Source: Clavelina lepadiformis
Lineage: Eukaryota; Chordata; Ascidiacea; Aplousobranchia; Clavelinidae
Direction of reading: 5' to 3'
DNA length: 64,000 nucleotides
Assembly (NCBI RefSeq): GCF_947623445.1
Contig: NC_135240.1
Coordinates: 21,824,001-21,888,000, forward strand
Made by a program: the position numbers and the translations under genes. The notes under the pieces were generated by a model that saw nothing but the letters and a program-made list of their open reading frames with translations, made no database searches and was not told where the DNA came from. Below, piece by piece: positions 12,173 to 26,500 of this stretch (positions within the stretch are counted from its first letter, which is position 1; each line of letters begins with the position of its first letter).

Positions 12173-15100
12173 ATGCATAGACCTGTGTGCATGTTGGCAC
12201 TATTTGTGCTGTTATGTATTTTATGCTTTCATGGACAACGTGTTCAATTTAGACCACCAAGCTATGTGGTGGAGAAAATGAGGTAATTTTGTAAAGCGAA
12301 ATATTTGGTTTTAACAAGAACAACTCAATAATAACAGCAGTCAATCTATGTTGCAAAACCTACATATTTTGTATTACAGCCCTACAGGTGTCCGGATAAT
12401 TCATTCAATTAATGTCAAGTGAATATTTAAAAAAAAATCTACACACTATGTACGAATTATAGTTTGAAGTTATAACTTATTTGCAGATTTTACTAAAGCG
12501 ATCAGTTTGGTTCTGAACAATTTTATAGTGTTCGATCTGTTTGGCACTTTATCGCGCAAGGCATAATAATGCATCATTATGTAATGGAATGCATCATTTT
12601 GCAGATACCCGAACAGAAAGTTGGACAAAGATTTTGAAAAAATCGACGGTGACAAAGTAAAATAAATATTTTAATTTTGTAACTAGCTCTGTATACTTAT
12701 CAACTGTACGACTTATTCGAGGGCTCCCTAGGACCAAGCCCATAGGACAAGGTTCACAATCGGGCTTAAAAATGTGTGTCTGAAACGGACTTTGATTTAC
12801 GCACATGTTGGTTAATTCGGTTTGTAACATTCTTGGAAGTTTGGCTTACAGGAATGATTCCATAGCACTCTTCAAAGTTCATAGACCAGAAAAACACGCA
12901 TCTTAACCCAATGGGAGGCGGGAAGTGCTAACTAACATGTTAAATGTTTCTGTTTCTTATCGTAATAATGTAGGCTATTTATTGTCTTACCTTGTCTCAT
13001 TGATACCTCTGGTCCTAGCACCTATCACAGTATGTTGTGTACTTTGTTTTAGAAAATTTTTCTATATTAACACATTATTCTGTTAATAGAGTGAATATTT
13101 TGGCAATATTACACTTATCCGTATAACGCCGGATCACTTTTTGCGACATTTTCTCGCCAGCATAATTTACAATTTGAAGTAAAATCTTCACTCATCACAT
13201 GAGCGTTTGATTTTATAAGATTGCCAGTATACATTAAAATTGAACATCCAAACTGACTTTAGATGAAACAGGCCGTACCAGAAAAGTATTTGATGTTCTT
13301 GAAGACACACAAAACTGCTGGCACATCTTTGATGAATATGATCGAGAGATATGCAGAATCCCACAACCTTACCATAGCACTACCAAATGGAGTCAACGCC
13401 GATCAATTCGACTACCCACATAAATTCACTGAGGAACTGGTTTTACCATTGTTCAAACCAGAACAAGACTACAATGTCATCTGTCATCATATGAGGTAAA
13501 GTTTTTTACTCGCATAAGTAGTGGGGTTCAGCTTACGTATAGGCTAGGGAAAAGTGTTTTCTAGTTATTGATTGAAGTTTATGAATTTGTTTTTTGACAA
13601 ACACTTTAACTGTCGTTTGATATTTGGAAACTTGCTCTGAATAACTTCGTGTGAACACTCCTTTTAGTACGTTCCCAGGTTGTTTTCCAGCATCTATGCT
13701 GATAAGAAGTCTGTACTGGAAATGCCTGCTTCTTAATCTTAACACTAATTATTATTATCTATGTCTCAATGTGTCAGCTTTAGCTATATGTATCTCACCT
13801 TGTCAAAACATTTTTTCGCTCAATGCTCCTGTTACGAATTGCTTCGTTTTTCCGGTCGAACATTTTAACTCCCATCGCTTTCACGTTTTGTAAGCTTGCA
13901 CTTCTACCAGAGAGCAGACATCGAGATAGAGAGCGTTAACTGAGTGAATCATCGAAATCAACAGATAGGTTGTTGATCTTATAAGCAGTAGTATTACTTA
14001 TATTCTTGGTTATTTGTAATGATGAGAAAGTGTACAGCACGCATAATAAAACACATTTTCTTGTGAGCTATTTCTATTGTAATATCAAAACCTTTCGGCC
14101 GACAAAAGGTTAGAATATTCTAACTGCACACAACAATAGCGTCAGGTAATTCAACGGGTGAATTAAGTTAAGATACCCTCAGAAGTCAAAGTGTTCTTCA
14201 AGCTCATTATATGAATTCCTGCCGAATTCAAATCTTGAACGTCATAGCCAGAAAATTGAAAGTCTTCGTGGTTGCTTTTGTATAAGTTACACTATAAAGT
14301 ATAATTGTTGCTTCTAAACTCTCTGCCATATACTGTTGCTTTTCGAGTTCAAAAATGACATAAGCTTGGTAGGCTTAAGTTATGGGCTTGGTTCACGGTG
14401 TTAAAAACTTAAGCTCAAATGTTTTTAAGACTGAGTTTGAAATTACAACGTCTTAAATTAATGATGTAATGCAATTGGACTCAAAACGCCTGATGCCATG
14501 CCGGGTTCAAAGTTTGGGCCAGCAAAGTATTACTACAGTATATAACAATATTGCTTTAAGGTTATAGAAAAATTTATGTAGCCGAAAACACTTAGCGTCT
14601 ATAGCTGTTAGAAACTAAGAATTCTGTAGCCGTAGTCGGCTGTTGACAATTAGTAATTAAGCACATGACGGACAGAACTTGGGGCAAACCTTTTTGTAAA
14701 CATTAGACCCACGGAAATGCACTACCCCACAATTTGAATAACAATTAATTTCTACAATCATTTTTTAAGATTAGGCGCCGCTAGTAGGCCTACTGCGTGG
14801 TCGTATAAATTTTTTATCAGGATTTTACTCACAAACAGTTCTTTCGTCGGAAATTTACAATGTGCTTTGACAATTAGCGACAATGATTGCTAACTGTCAA
14901 ATAACGGTTAGTTCCAACAGGCTTATACCCTTAACAAAGTCAACAGCTCTACGTTGACCCGAGGCGGTACAGCAGCCTGTAGAATGCAGTTGTAGGTGTA
15001 ATGATGAATGAATAATACTACGCTAATTAACTAAGGTCGATAAAACTCTTAAGGTTACATATATTTTAACAGCATACAACGTAAGCTTTGCACCATACCC

Positions 15101-16540
15101 TATAGGCCTATACACAGTAGAACTCGCATATAACGGATATCGTGTATAACGGATGAATATCGCTAGTCCCGACTTGTCCGTTATATGCCAGCTCTACTGT
15201 ACATGACAAGCTTTTTTAAGAAATGAAAAGCTTATCAGCTTAAACTGAAATACTTCGAGGTATAGCCTACTATGAGAAATATCTAAATAAATATAATTTT
15301 TAACACACAGATTCAATTCGTTTGAAGTGGAAAAAATCATGCCGAAACACAAAACAAAATATGTCACAATTTTAAGAGAGCCTGGAAGGTTGTTTGAATC
15401 CATATTTGACTATTATTACGAACAAGTCGTTTTTTTTCACAAGGTCCCGACGACAATGCCAGTCGATATAAATGAGTGGCTTGATATGGCTCCGACACTT
15501 TATGGCTATGCGAACCCTGAAAATGAAGGTAAGCATAATAGTCTTTCTTTCTGTTCAATCAATTAGACTTCAAATAACTGCAATAAAACACAAAGAAAAT
15601 CAGGTTTAATAGCTACTACAGTAAAATGATAATCGCTTATGTGTTATATAGTCGAAATGAAAGTTGAGAAATGTAAACAAACCATTTTACTGTCTTGTGA
15701 AATATGAAGATGAAATTGTATTGCTTTGTTATTATCAAATCAAACACGAGTGAATAATTGTGAAAATTGTATCCTGTTATTAAAAACTACCAATTAATTG
15801 TTCATTTGTTCAGACAAGCTGTGGTTTATCGGAAAGAATATGGAATTTTTTGACTTTGGTTTCAACCCATTGAACGAAACAGACGAGTATATTGGAGCAG
15901 CGATCAAGAAAATAGAATCCCAATTCGACCTGGTTTTGATCTCCGATTATTTTCTGGAATCAGAAGTTCTGTTTAAGGTAAAGTACATCAGATGAGAGAA
16001 TATTGGTTGACTGCTAAAATGCAATTGATACTGGGTATGCTTCTTTTATAAGTATGATTATTGATTAATTAAGGTAACTGTGCTACTGTATCAAAGGATT
16101 TAATGAACTGGGAGTGGAAGGACATGAGAACGCTAAAACTGAATTCAAGGATAAAAGTAAATGACGGACCGCTACCAGAGCAGTTGAGGAAAAAAATTCG
16201 AAAATGGAATAAAGCTGATGCTGCGCTTTTTGACCATTTCAACGCGACCTTTTGGAGGAAAATCCAAGATTACAACCTTGAAAAAATGAGGGTTGACACC
16301 GAAGCTTTGAAACGCTTAAATGAAGAGTTTGAAAAGGAATGCGTTACAGCTAATGCGACGCTTGACGACGATAATCTGTTGTATAATCCTGGCCAACACC
16401 TTACTTTGAAAGGTTATTCTTTAAAAAAGGATTCGAAACAACATTGGGAATGCAGCCGTGCAACGATGGGAACATTGCAGTATTCAGAAAAACTACGCGA
16501 TGAATATAACGAAAAATGGAGACAAATTGAAACATCATAA
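12173..16540 (+). CDS. Galactose-3-O-sulfotransferase (cerebroside sulfotransferase family), copy 1
   Basis: Golgi type II membrane enzyme that transfers sulfate from PAPS to the 3-OH of galactose on glycolipids or glycans. Exons 12173-12282, 12380-12418, 12605-12656, 13263-13495, 15311-15528, 15814-15977, 16097-16540 join in phase to 419 aa. The start MHRPVC was chosen because it precedes the signal anchor (LALFVLLCILCF, residues 9-20). The 5'-phosphosulfate-binding motif LKTHKTAGTS lies at about 80-89, YNVICHHMR ends exon 4, and the 3'-phosphate-binding motif TILREPGRLFES is at 164-175. FDLVLISDYFLES and FNATFWRKI follow as in vertebrate GAL3ST1. All key motifs are intact. The C-terminus is RQIETS, shorter than in copy 2. 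The acceptor specificity (galactosylceramide or other galactosides) cannot be read from sequence. Confidence 0.9.
15115..15199 (+). mobile_element. Small pogo/Tigger-like MITE in sulfotransferase intron 4, copy 1
   Basis: Inverted ends cagtagaactcgcatataac and gttatatgccagctctactg bound 85 bp. The CAGTAGAnCTCGCATATAACG end is of the Tigger/pogo type. It is present in both duplication copies, so it predates the duplication. Confidence 0.7.
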
Positions 16541-18965
16541 GATGGAAATAAATTCGAGAAAAAAATGCTTTACTGCTTAGCTTATTCCGAACGTTTTTCC
16601 TTTTTCTAATCCCGTGCAAAGCTTATAAAGCGATGCCCTTAAAATAGGTTATGTTAATAGCCTACATATCACTGGTTTCAATCCAAACTGTTTCTGCTGT
16701 TATGACATTAACCATTTTGAAACGCGAATTCAAAGTTAAATTTAACGCAAACTTGTGGGCTAGCGGCTAGCCTGCCAATATTTGTCTTTGTATTTTCTTG
16801 TATGGAGTAAGCTAATTAAGTAACTTCAGCATGATCGTACGAAATTAATTTCTGCTATGGCACATTCCGACCTTTGTAGTTTCTTTTTTGAAATTAAACG
16901 GTTTGAGAAGTTTCGGTATAAATTAATGAACTTTGTTCATTTCCTGTTGGGATATTTCAGTTTACTAACTTTTTGTAATTTTTTTTATTATCTTGTTTAG
17001 AAAAGTTTAAATTTTTTAAATGTGTACTTAAAACATTCCACAAGCATTCTCTTATACAGTAGAATTCGCCTAATCGACACCTCAAAGGGATGAAGACAAA
17101 GTGGCGATATAGGCGAAATGTCGATATAGACGAATCAATATAAATTGTTCCTAAATTCCAGTTTTAGTTCAATGTAAGGGCCTGGTAAGGGTTAAATGTG
17201 TAATCTAATCAGCACTGCCGCTTAATGTTATGTTTTCGCGTACACTACGGCAAAGAACAACACAAACAAGATCGTGAAAAATAATGGTGGTTGTATTTAC
17301 ACGTAATACGCACGCAGACGGTACTGATGCGGAGCAATATGGCGTTACTACAGTAAGGTGACATCATAATTACGTCGAATACGACTAGGCAACCTAAACC
17401 GTCTTACGATAACGTCATAAAGTCGTAAGTGGGATTACGTCCCGAAGCGAAAAGAAAAGCTACAACTGTCACTATAAATGAAACAAATGCTCTGGGGGAT
17501 CAAAAAAGGTGTCGATATAGCCGAAGTCGATATAGGTGAACTCGAATGTACTTAAAAGATAGGAATTTTGCCGGGACCAACGAAAAAATGTCGATATAGG
17601 CGAATTCTACTGTATTAAAATAACCTATTCAATTTCAAGTTTCCTGTTTAAATCTTACCTTACTTGTAAATAACTGTGTAAGGATTAAGGCGTGAAATGA
17701 AGGGTTGCGTGTGCTCATCACACCTTTATCTTCTTTTGTGACATCACACGGGACGTGCGGATAATTTAATATTTTTAATTGGTATGTCGTGGTGATCGCT
17801 AACATTTCATCCTTCTGGTTTTGTTGGGAAGTAGGCCTACTCTGTAGTGTGTACGCTGTATTAATTAATTATCAGTAAAACGCCCATGAAAAGAAGGAGA
17901 ACACCAACACCAAACAGTAACCCCTTGTTAGCAAAAACTTGCTTGACGTAATGATGCGTTACACCTTACACGGCACATTACTTGATGCAGTTTTTATTTA
18001 CGAAATTGATTTCTGCTTATATTTTAAGCGTGGAACATGATAAGAATACTAATTACTGGAATAAAGCTCTCAAAACAAATATAAACAATTTTAAAAAAAC
18101 GTCTCAGATCGCAAAAAGCAAAATAGAGTAACCCGGCATTAAATTCAAGGTACGGCAGAAAGGGACTGGTATAATCTTCCTCTTCCTTTCATGTACGTCT
18201 TTATAGATGATAGGGAAAATTGTTGATATATACCAGATTGTTGATTAGAGACTAGAGATTAAAATATTTAACGAAATAAAATGACACGTTGATTGGCAAA
18301 TCAGAGCAAACCCATTAAGCCATAAGTTAAAGGAAAATGGCACCACTTTTACAAACTACAGAGAGAAAACAAATCAACAATTTGATTTAACGCTTGGGAA
18401 ACATTTCTGTAACAATCCAAATTGAGACCAGACCAATAAAAAGTTCATTGGAACAACACCTAACCCCAGAGGCGATCACTGAATCAGCAAAAAGGTCAAC
18501 AACATTCATGCACGAAAACCGTAAATAGATAAATAAATTTTCAAGTATAGAGTTTTAAAATTGAAATTTCCAACTATTTTTCATTTGAAAAAAAAACAAA
18601 GCTTAAAAAGGCAAATGCATTTAATGGTTCTGCGAGAAACCAATCAAACTGCAGCAATATTACGGCAATTTAACTGCAAGGATATACAAACGTACGTAGT
18701 CATTGACCTGCTTATACAACTGTTGCTTGTTCATTAAAAATCGCATTGAGTGGTAAGGTATAGGTATTTGTTAAGCTTTTTCTGACAAACACAATTATAA
18801 ACGTACTGGTTTTATATTTTAAATCAAGCATCCATTAATGTGTAATAATTTACCAGACTTTAAATAGCAGGAAGTATAACTACTAAGACATAGAATGGAA
18901 AAATGTAAAGATGTTGCTACAATAGCAGCTACTTTTCCGCATACAATTATTGCTTTCGTTGTCTA
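16541..18965. other. Intergenic between sulfotransferase copy 1 and orphan USP tail
   Basis: The two genes converge here. The stretch holds the 556-bp MITE at 17057-17612 and AT-rich sequence otherwise. No further coding sequence is recognised. Confidence 0.45.
17057..17612 (+). mobile_element. Mariner/Tc1-type MITE with TA target sites, copy 1
   Basis: The ends are cagtagaattcgcctaatcg and tcgatataggcgaattctactg, inverted, flanked by TA on each side. Further gtcgatata(t/g)nngaa repeats occur inside. The equivalent element in copy 2 is 28724-29266. Confidence 0.8.
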
Positions 18966-21439
18966 TTACTCTTTGGACTGATAGAACAAGATATAACCCG
19001 ATTCAGAGTTTTTATCAGCGGTGACACCATAGAAATCTTCCATACCACTCGGCTCCAACTTTTCAACAGTGTCATCATCGAAAAGTAGCCACATTCCGTG
19101 GCTTTTAACGATGGAAACATAGTGGCCACGGTATGGACCCCTGGATAATAAATCAAATCAAGGTTCACACCACCATAGCAAAAACGTTAATGTAAGATAA
19201 AACATGAAACGCAAATTAATGGGCAATGGTTGAAACTTACGATCCGCAATGCACCACAACTGCAATCAAATCATAGAGTCTTTCTGGATTAGAGGCATCA
19301 TCTGTTGTGTTGAAGAGACGAAGTTCAAACGGAAACACGACACGATAAGTGAGCTTGGTATACTTGTTTAAGGTATCACAGTATTTGAATCGTTTCAAGT
19401 GCAGAGCCAAAATCATTGGCAGCTTTTTGATTCTCATTCTGTGATCAGAAATAACACAAATGTTGCGTGCGTGATCGACACATTTTCAGTGCATTAAAGC
19501 TAACGAAAGCATTTTTACAGTCACAAATAAAAAGCTGTTTAGAAGTAGCTTATCCAGTACAAATCCCTTGTGTTCGGGCACGGGACTTACTGTATTTGTG
19601 CTTCTTGTTTGCTTCTGCAAACTTCACACGAATACTTGTGCTCGCCACTTAGTATCTGCTGGTTGCTGAATACCCTAAAAGAAAAAAAAATCTTTACAAG
19701 CAACCTATATTAGTTAGGAAAGGTCTGTAAGTAAATTATATTTTACCATTAAAAACATGAACAAATGTATTTAGGCATGTGCTCACTCATCAATTTTTTG
19801 AATTTGTGTAAATACAAAACTCTTGACACGAATCCTAATTTAGTGTCTCACTAACTCATATTTCTATCAATACTGAACAAACACTAACATTGTTTTCAGA
19901 TGCTAGGAACTCATTCTCTGCAGTCAAAATTATTAAATTAAGTCAAAATTTACAATTAAGCTAAAATTTGCCAGTACTTTTACTTTTTGTGAGGTTTTTA
20001 TGCGAATAAATAGAATATTTACTTGTAAAAACAGGTAGAAGTTTTGCGAAAATACGTCACAAAGGAATCATATTAACATGTAAAGGCAGAACACTGTCAC
20101 AATGTCCACTTGCATTATGATAACTTTTACTACAAATTGTCTATTCGTTGTTAATAGAGATCATTTGTTACAGAAATTAAACAATTTATAAACAAATTAA
20201 TTTCCACAAATAAATTCGCTTTGTTTGTTAGGATTGCAACTTGAAATGTAAGTAAAATACTGTAATCGCTTAAAAAGTCATCTTCATGACAGTTCTTGGT
20301 TAATGGAGACCAATAAGACCTTTTTGTTCCTGCTGTTGGCATTATATGTTTTACTATTATTAAATGCAATACTTTTCCAGTTAACGATGTACTGTACTTG
20401 GTTTCACTACTGTTAGAATATGCATTTGTCGAAATCTGACAATAGGTTGCTGTTTGTTACATCCATGATTTGGGTTGAAATTAGCACATCACAATCTGAG
20501 TTTATATAGCAACAATAATAACAAGTACCAGTATGCAAATAATAATCAAGCATATAAAAGCCAATTTCCAGACATTTTATAAGCTATCAAGATGTATATG
20601 CTACAAATACACAAATATGATATAAGACAACACCTTATTGAGCATAAAGGCTTTAACTGAAATACTGGTGACAAAACACAAGCAGTTTTGGTTAATTGGA
20701 CAATAAAGAAAGAACATGCAAGATGCAATAGGTAGATGTTCAGCTTGCAGCTGCCCAGGAATAATTATATAAATATAACGCTACAACTGTACTGGTACAA
20801 TTAATTATATCAATAGTTAATAGACATTTTTCAAATCACATGCAACGGTTGCAAATATAGAATCTGCTTGCTAAACTTTAACTTTATATGCCTGCATTGT
20901 TAGTGAAAATAACTTATGGGAAGGAATCTTAGTTTTGGGAATACAGTTTAGTAACACCAACACAATTTAAATTTATCTGCATACTTGGTACTGGGGTCAT
21001 TTGAACAAGAGTTTTTAAGAAATATCTCATGAAAGTTTTACAAAACCAGAGCAAAGCATCATTACAAAAAGATTATTAACGTTACACATATTCACAGTAT
21101 ATAAGTTTAAACTGTGCCAATCAAAATTAGAAAATAGATAGAAAAATTAGAAAATAGATAGGTGCACGCAATAAGCAATTATGCCACCTTCAGCGATTTT
21201 GTTGTTTGTTTAATTACTATGTAAACTGTTCACCGGGAAACGGTTGGTAGATCACATAAAAACAGCGATAAGCTTAAAGCAAATAAAGGTTGCGTAAAGG
21301 GAAGGAGAGTTACTTGAGCAAATGGAAGGATGGAATCGACATGTTAACATTTGGGAACTTACCTTAAGCAATGAGTTATTGACGTGTTTTGCTCAATATC
21401 AACCGATAAGTCAAGAAAATCTTCATCTTTGTTTTTAAC
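18966..21439 (-). pseudogene. Orphan duplicated tail of USP12/46: four 3' exons without the catalytic-Cys half
   Basis: Four exons on - (21363-21439, 19591-19674, 19241-19438, 18966-19140) repeat the last four exons of the complete gene at 31150-41296. They keep all splice sites and an open frame to the same stop. The reading is [20 protein letters not shown], then [18 protein letters not shown], then [15 protein letters not shown], then [20 protein letters not shown]. The segment therefore has one zinc-knuckle CxxC and the catalytic His and Asp, but lacks the Cys box and the first CxxC. It has no promoter-side exons of its own. It sits downstream of the complete gene on the same strand, so it could be spliced as an alternative 3' end, or be a non-functional remnant. 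The near-identity to its source means recent origin or gene conversion. Confidence 0.8.
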
Positions 21440-21534
21440 CTGTACATTATTAAAACAAGACATAATCAAGCTGTTAGAGTTCAGTAAAAAAATCTTGTTA
21501 CACATCATTCAAATAATATTCAAATATTCAAGCG

Positions 21535-22354
21535 CAAGTACCATGCGCCGCCGCCTGCTAAAAAGTGGTAGAAAAGCTAAGAAGCCGCTGAAAAGCATTT
21601 TCTTACTCATAAAAAGAAAAAGATTAGAACGGGCTAGAAAACACAAAAATTGGAAAGTAGAAGATTGGAAGAAGGTTTTATTTTCAGACGAAAGCCATTT
21701 TTTGTTCAAGGAAAGCACAGCCGATTTGTCAGGATCAGTAAGGGTGAACAGCTAAGTCCTGCTCATTTCAATGAAGCTGTAAAAAATCCCCAAATAAAAA
21801 TGTTCCGGGTCAGTTTTAGTTTTTCTGGAGTAGGATCACTTTTAGCTATTGAGGGCAAGATGATTTCGGACAAATACATTTCTGTAATTGAACAAAAAGT
21901 TATTCCAGACATGAGAAGAGCATTTCCTGATGGTGTAGGATAATTCCAACAGGATCTTGCCCCATGTCATTCAGCCAAAAAAGTAAAGGAAATTTTCAGG
22001 AAACACAAATTAAATGTTTTAGAATGGCCTGGAAACTCGACAGACCTTAACCACATTGACAAATTATGAGCAATTACAAAATCTCGGCTACAGAAATTGG
22101 ATTGCACAACCATGACCAAATTAATAGAGACCATTATTCAAGTGTGGTATCGAGACACAAAGATTAGAGAAAACTGCCAAAAACTGATAGAATCTATGCC
22201 AAAAAGAGTGATGGGATTAATAAAATATAAAGGAGGCCATATAAAGTACGAAAACTTAAATATATGACAGTTTGTGAAGTTTAATGTTAAATAAAAGAAA
22301 AAAATTTACATTAAGGGATTTTATTTTTATGGTCAATTAATTTTCACAAGACCG
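21535..22354 (+). mobile_element. Tc1-like transposon fragment, copy 2 (cut by the duplication breakpoint)
   Basis: This is the same transposase remains as 10097-10919, beginning abruptly at the duplication junction, so the helix-turn-helix part is missing. The catalytic blocks LFSDESHF and FQQDLAPCHSA are still readable. It also has stops and at least one frameshift. Confidence 0.85.
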
Positions 22355-22895
22355 TAACACTAGTGAAATAGAGAAATTTTTTTCTGCCAACGTTGTGTTA
22401 GCCCATTCGGGTTAGCTTCATCAGGGCAATGGGAACTGTAATCAAATTTTTTTTGATAAAGTAAAGGAATTTATTGCTTGGTTACTACTTGTTAAATTTC
22501 TTAGGAACAATTATGTGATGTCATAATGCTGCATACTTAACTAGAAAGCAAGGTATCTTTTTCTCGTTACTAACATTATCATGCTTGTCAATGTGAAAGG
22601 ATTCAGTGAATTTACGCTTCCAACAATCTTCCTCAAAATTCGGAGCATGTGCGTCTTTTTAACTTTAAGTGTGCTCATGTTCTAAGGCGTTTCTACTAAA
22701 GGATATTTTTTCAGGTCGAAAGTTGATGATATCTACTTTAAGTTCTTTTAACCGAGTCAAAAGTGAACGTTTAATTTCCCCAATGTACATGGAGCTACAA
22801 TCTTGGCAAGAAATCTCATGAATCGCCCTTTGTCTTATATGAGTTGGTAGTTTGGTACCCCGACTTTTGGAGAAGGAAGTAAGTTACCCATTTTA
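22355..22895 (-). mobile_element. Penelope-like element fragment, copy 2
   Basis: This is the duplicate of 10922-11460 with the same YIG-type endonuclease remains on -. On - the 3' flank reads ctgatgaagctaaccc and then gggctaacacaacgttgg, i.e. the copy-1 gaaac has become acaac. Confidence 0.7.
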
Positions 22896-23593
22896 AAGTA
22901 AGCTTGAATACCGTCTTAATCTTTAGACTATACTTAAGATCCGTTTTAAGTTACTTCAAGGTATATATAGTTTGTTTGTTCGTCATAAGTTATTTTGCTA
23001 AGTTGAAAGTCAGCACATTCGGATTTGCACAAATGTCAAAGCATACGTATAGGTAATTCCACGAAACCGAAAATTGCATATGGACGCATTTTTTTGGTAA
23101 ATGATCCGTATGACATCCTAATAGCATATTAGGCTATAGCTCCAGAGACCAGAACTAACCGAAGACTATAGTTGTTTGTAAATATTTTCCCTGTTCTTAG
23201 CCAAAATGTTGTTCTTTTGGTGCAAAAAATGGTTGAAATCACTTTGATGTTTAAAATAAACATATAAGGTTATACCTATTAAGTTACAAATGCAACAACG
23301 GTTTCATGTTTTGAGACGAAATAACATGTTTTAGTTAGGCCAGTAAGCTAGTTAGTGTTACCAGTAATACTAACAAAATATGCCTCGTCCAACAGGAAAA
23401 GGGTGCTTGTCACATCGCATTAGAGTTTCCACTTTTTCGGCCAATAACTGACTGATTTTATACCAGGACATGTTAACAATAAAGAAACTGCAGGTACATT
23501 GTTCATGTATATTAGTGCAACCTCTAGTTTACTAGAAATAGGATTTCTTCGTGCTGAAGCTGATTTCATTTGTTTTTACATATTCAAAAGGAT

Positions 23594-26500
23594 ATGCATA
23601 GACCTGTGTGCATGTTTGCACTATTTGTGCTGTTATGTATTTTATGCTTTCATGGACAACGTGTTCAATTTACAATACCAACCTATCCGGTGGAGAAAAT
23701 GAGGTAATTTTGTAAAGCGAAATATTTGGTTTTAACAAGCACAACTCAATAATAACTGCAGTCAATCTATGTTGCAAAACCTACATATTTTGTATTACAG
23801 CCCTACAGGTGTCCGGATAATTCATTCAATTAATGTCAAGTAAATATTTAAAAAAACAATCTATACATTATGTACGAATTATAGTTTGAAGTTATATTTG
23901 CAGAGTTTACTTAAGCAATCAGTTTGGTTCTGAACAATTTTATAGTGTTCGATCTGTTTGGCGCTTTATCGCGCAAGGCATAATAATGCATTATTATGTA
24001 ATGGAATGCATCATTTTGCAGATACCCGAACAGAAAGTTGGACAAAGATTTTGAAAAAATCGACGGCGACAAAGTAAAATAAATATTTTAATTTTGTTAC
24101 TAACTTTGTATACTTATCAACTGTGTGACTTATATGAGGGCTCCCTAGGACCAAGCCCATACGACAAGGTTCAAAATCGGGCTTAAAAATGTGTGTCTGA
24201 AACGGACTTTAATTTACGCACATGTTGGTTAATTCGGTTTGTAACATTCTCGGAAGTTTGGCTGACAGGAATGATTCCATACGAATCTTCAAAGTTCATA
24301 GACCAGAAAAACACGCATCTTAACCCAATGGGAGGCGGGAAGTGCTAACTAACCTGTTAAATGTTTCTGTTTCTTATCATAATAATGTAGGCTATTTATT
24401 GTCTTACCTTGTCTCATTGATACCTCTGGTCCTAGCACCTATCACAGTATGTTGTGTACTTTGTTTTAGAAACTTTCTATATTAACACATTATTCTGTTA
24501 ATAGAATGAATATTTTGGCAATATTACACTTATCCGTATAACGCCGGATCGCTTTTTGCGACATTTTCTCGCCAGCATAATTTACAATTTGAAGTAAAAT
24601 CTTCACCCATCACATGAGCTTTTGATGTTATAAGATTGCCAATGCCAGTATCCATTAAAATTGAACATCCAAACTGACTTTAGATGAAACAGGCCGTACC
24701 AGAAAAGTATTTGATGTTCTTGAAGACACACAAAACTGCTGGCACATCTTTGATGAATATGATCGAGAGATATACAGAATCCCACAACCTTACCATAGCA
24801 CTACCAAATGGAGTCAACGCCGATCAATTCGACTACCCACTAAAATTCAGTGAGAAACTGGTTTTACCATTGCTCAAACCAGAACAGGATTACAATGTTA
24901 TCTGTCATCATATGAGGTAAAGTTTGTTACTTGCATAAGTAGTGGGGTTCACTCTATATGTATAGGCAAGGGAGGCAACGTTTTCAGAAAGTTTTTGCGG
25001 GCAGGCGGGCGAGCAGAATCCGGAAATGGCAAACAAATGTATTTAGGCAGATACGGCGGGTCCAGTTTCCAGAACTGAAATCAAGCTTATTTAAATTTCG
25101 AACCCAGCTTTTGTCTTGAGTTCACTTAAAATGATACGTTCTTCAATCTTGAATTCATTCAATTTAAGCTCTAATTACAGCTCATGTAAATCTTTAGCTT
25201 GTAACAGCCTGGGTAGTATTTTACAATACCATTACATCATTTCTCGCAAAAGTGTTTTCTAGTAATTGATTGAAGTTATGAATTTGTTTTTTGACAAACA
25301 CTTTAACTGTCGTTTGATATTTGGAAACTTGTTCTGAATACTTCGTGTGAACACTTCTTTTAGTAAGTTCCCAGGTTGTTTTCCAGCATCTTTGCTGATA
25401 AGAAGTCTTTACTGGAAATGCCCGCTTCTTAATCTTAACACTACTTAATTATTATTAATAAATTATCTATGTCTCAATGTGTCAGCTTTAGCTATATGTA
25501 TCTCACCTTGTCAAAACATTTTTTCGCTCAATGCTCCTGTTACGAATTGCTTCGTTTTTCCGGTCGAACATTTTAATTCCCATCGCTTTCACGTTTTGTA
25601 AGCTTGCACTTCTACCAGAGAGCAGACATCGAGATGGAGGGCGTTAACTGAGTGAATCATCAAAATCAACAGATAGGTTGTTGATCTTATAAGCAGTAGT
25701 ATTACTTATATTCTTGGTTATTCATAGTGATGAGAAAGTGTACAGCACGCATAATAAAAAAAAAATTCTTGTGAGCTATTTCTATTGTATTATTAAAACC
25801 TTTCGGCCAACAAAAGGTTGGAATATTCTAACTGCACAGTGCACACACCAATAGCGTCAGATAATTCAACGGGTAAATTAAGTTAAGATACTCTTAGAAG
25901 TCAAAGTGTTGTTCAAGCTCATTATATGAATTCCTGCCAAATTCAAATCTTGAACGTCATAGCCAGGAAATTGAGTCTTCTTGGTTGCCTTTGTATACAC
26001 TATACCGTAATTGTTGCTTCTAAACTCTCTGCCATATACTGTTGCTTTTCGAGTTCAAAAATGACATGCTTGGTAGACTTAAATTATGGGCTGGGTTCAC
26101 GGTGTTAAAAACTTAAGCTCAAATGTTTTTAACACTGAGTTTAAAATTACAACGTCTTAAATTAATGATGTAATGCAATTGGACTCAAAACGCCTGATGC
26201 CATGTCGGGTTTAAAGTTTGCAAAGTATTACTACAGTGTATAACAATATTGCTTTAAGGTTACAGAAAAATTTATGTAGCTGAAAACACTTAGCGTCTAT
26301 AGCTGTTAGAAACTAAGAATTCTGTAGCCATAGTTGGCTGTTGGCAATTAGTAATTAAGCACATGACGGCCAGAACTTGGGGCAAACCTTTTTGTAAACA
26401 TTAGACTCAAGGAAATGCACTACTCCACAATTTGAACAACAATTAATTTTGACAATCATTTTTTAAAATTAGGTGCCGCTAGTAGGCCTACTGCATGGTC

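Larger units (their letters stand above)
10097..21520 (+). repeat. Tandem segmental duplication, copy 1 (about 11.4 kb)
   Basis: From caagtacc inside the Tc1 transposase to aaataatatt in a USP intron, the whole segment is repeated in the same order and orientation at 21535-33709. Contents: Tc1 3' part, Penelope fragment, sulfotransferase gene, two pogo/mariner MITEs, four USP tail exons. A 14-bp filler (21521-21534) lies between the copies. The left breakpoint falls inside the transposon and the right one inside the USP intron. Confidence 0.93.

Noticed and set aside
12078-12281. 67-codon hydrophobic frame at sulfotransferase exon 1 (and its twin at 23499)
   Set aside because: A different frame over the same DNA gives the signal anchor that joins in phase with exons 2-7; this frame does not.
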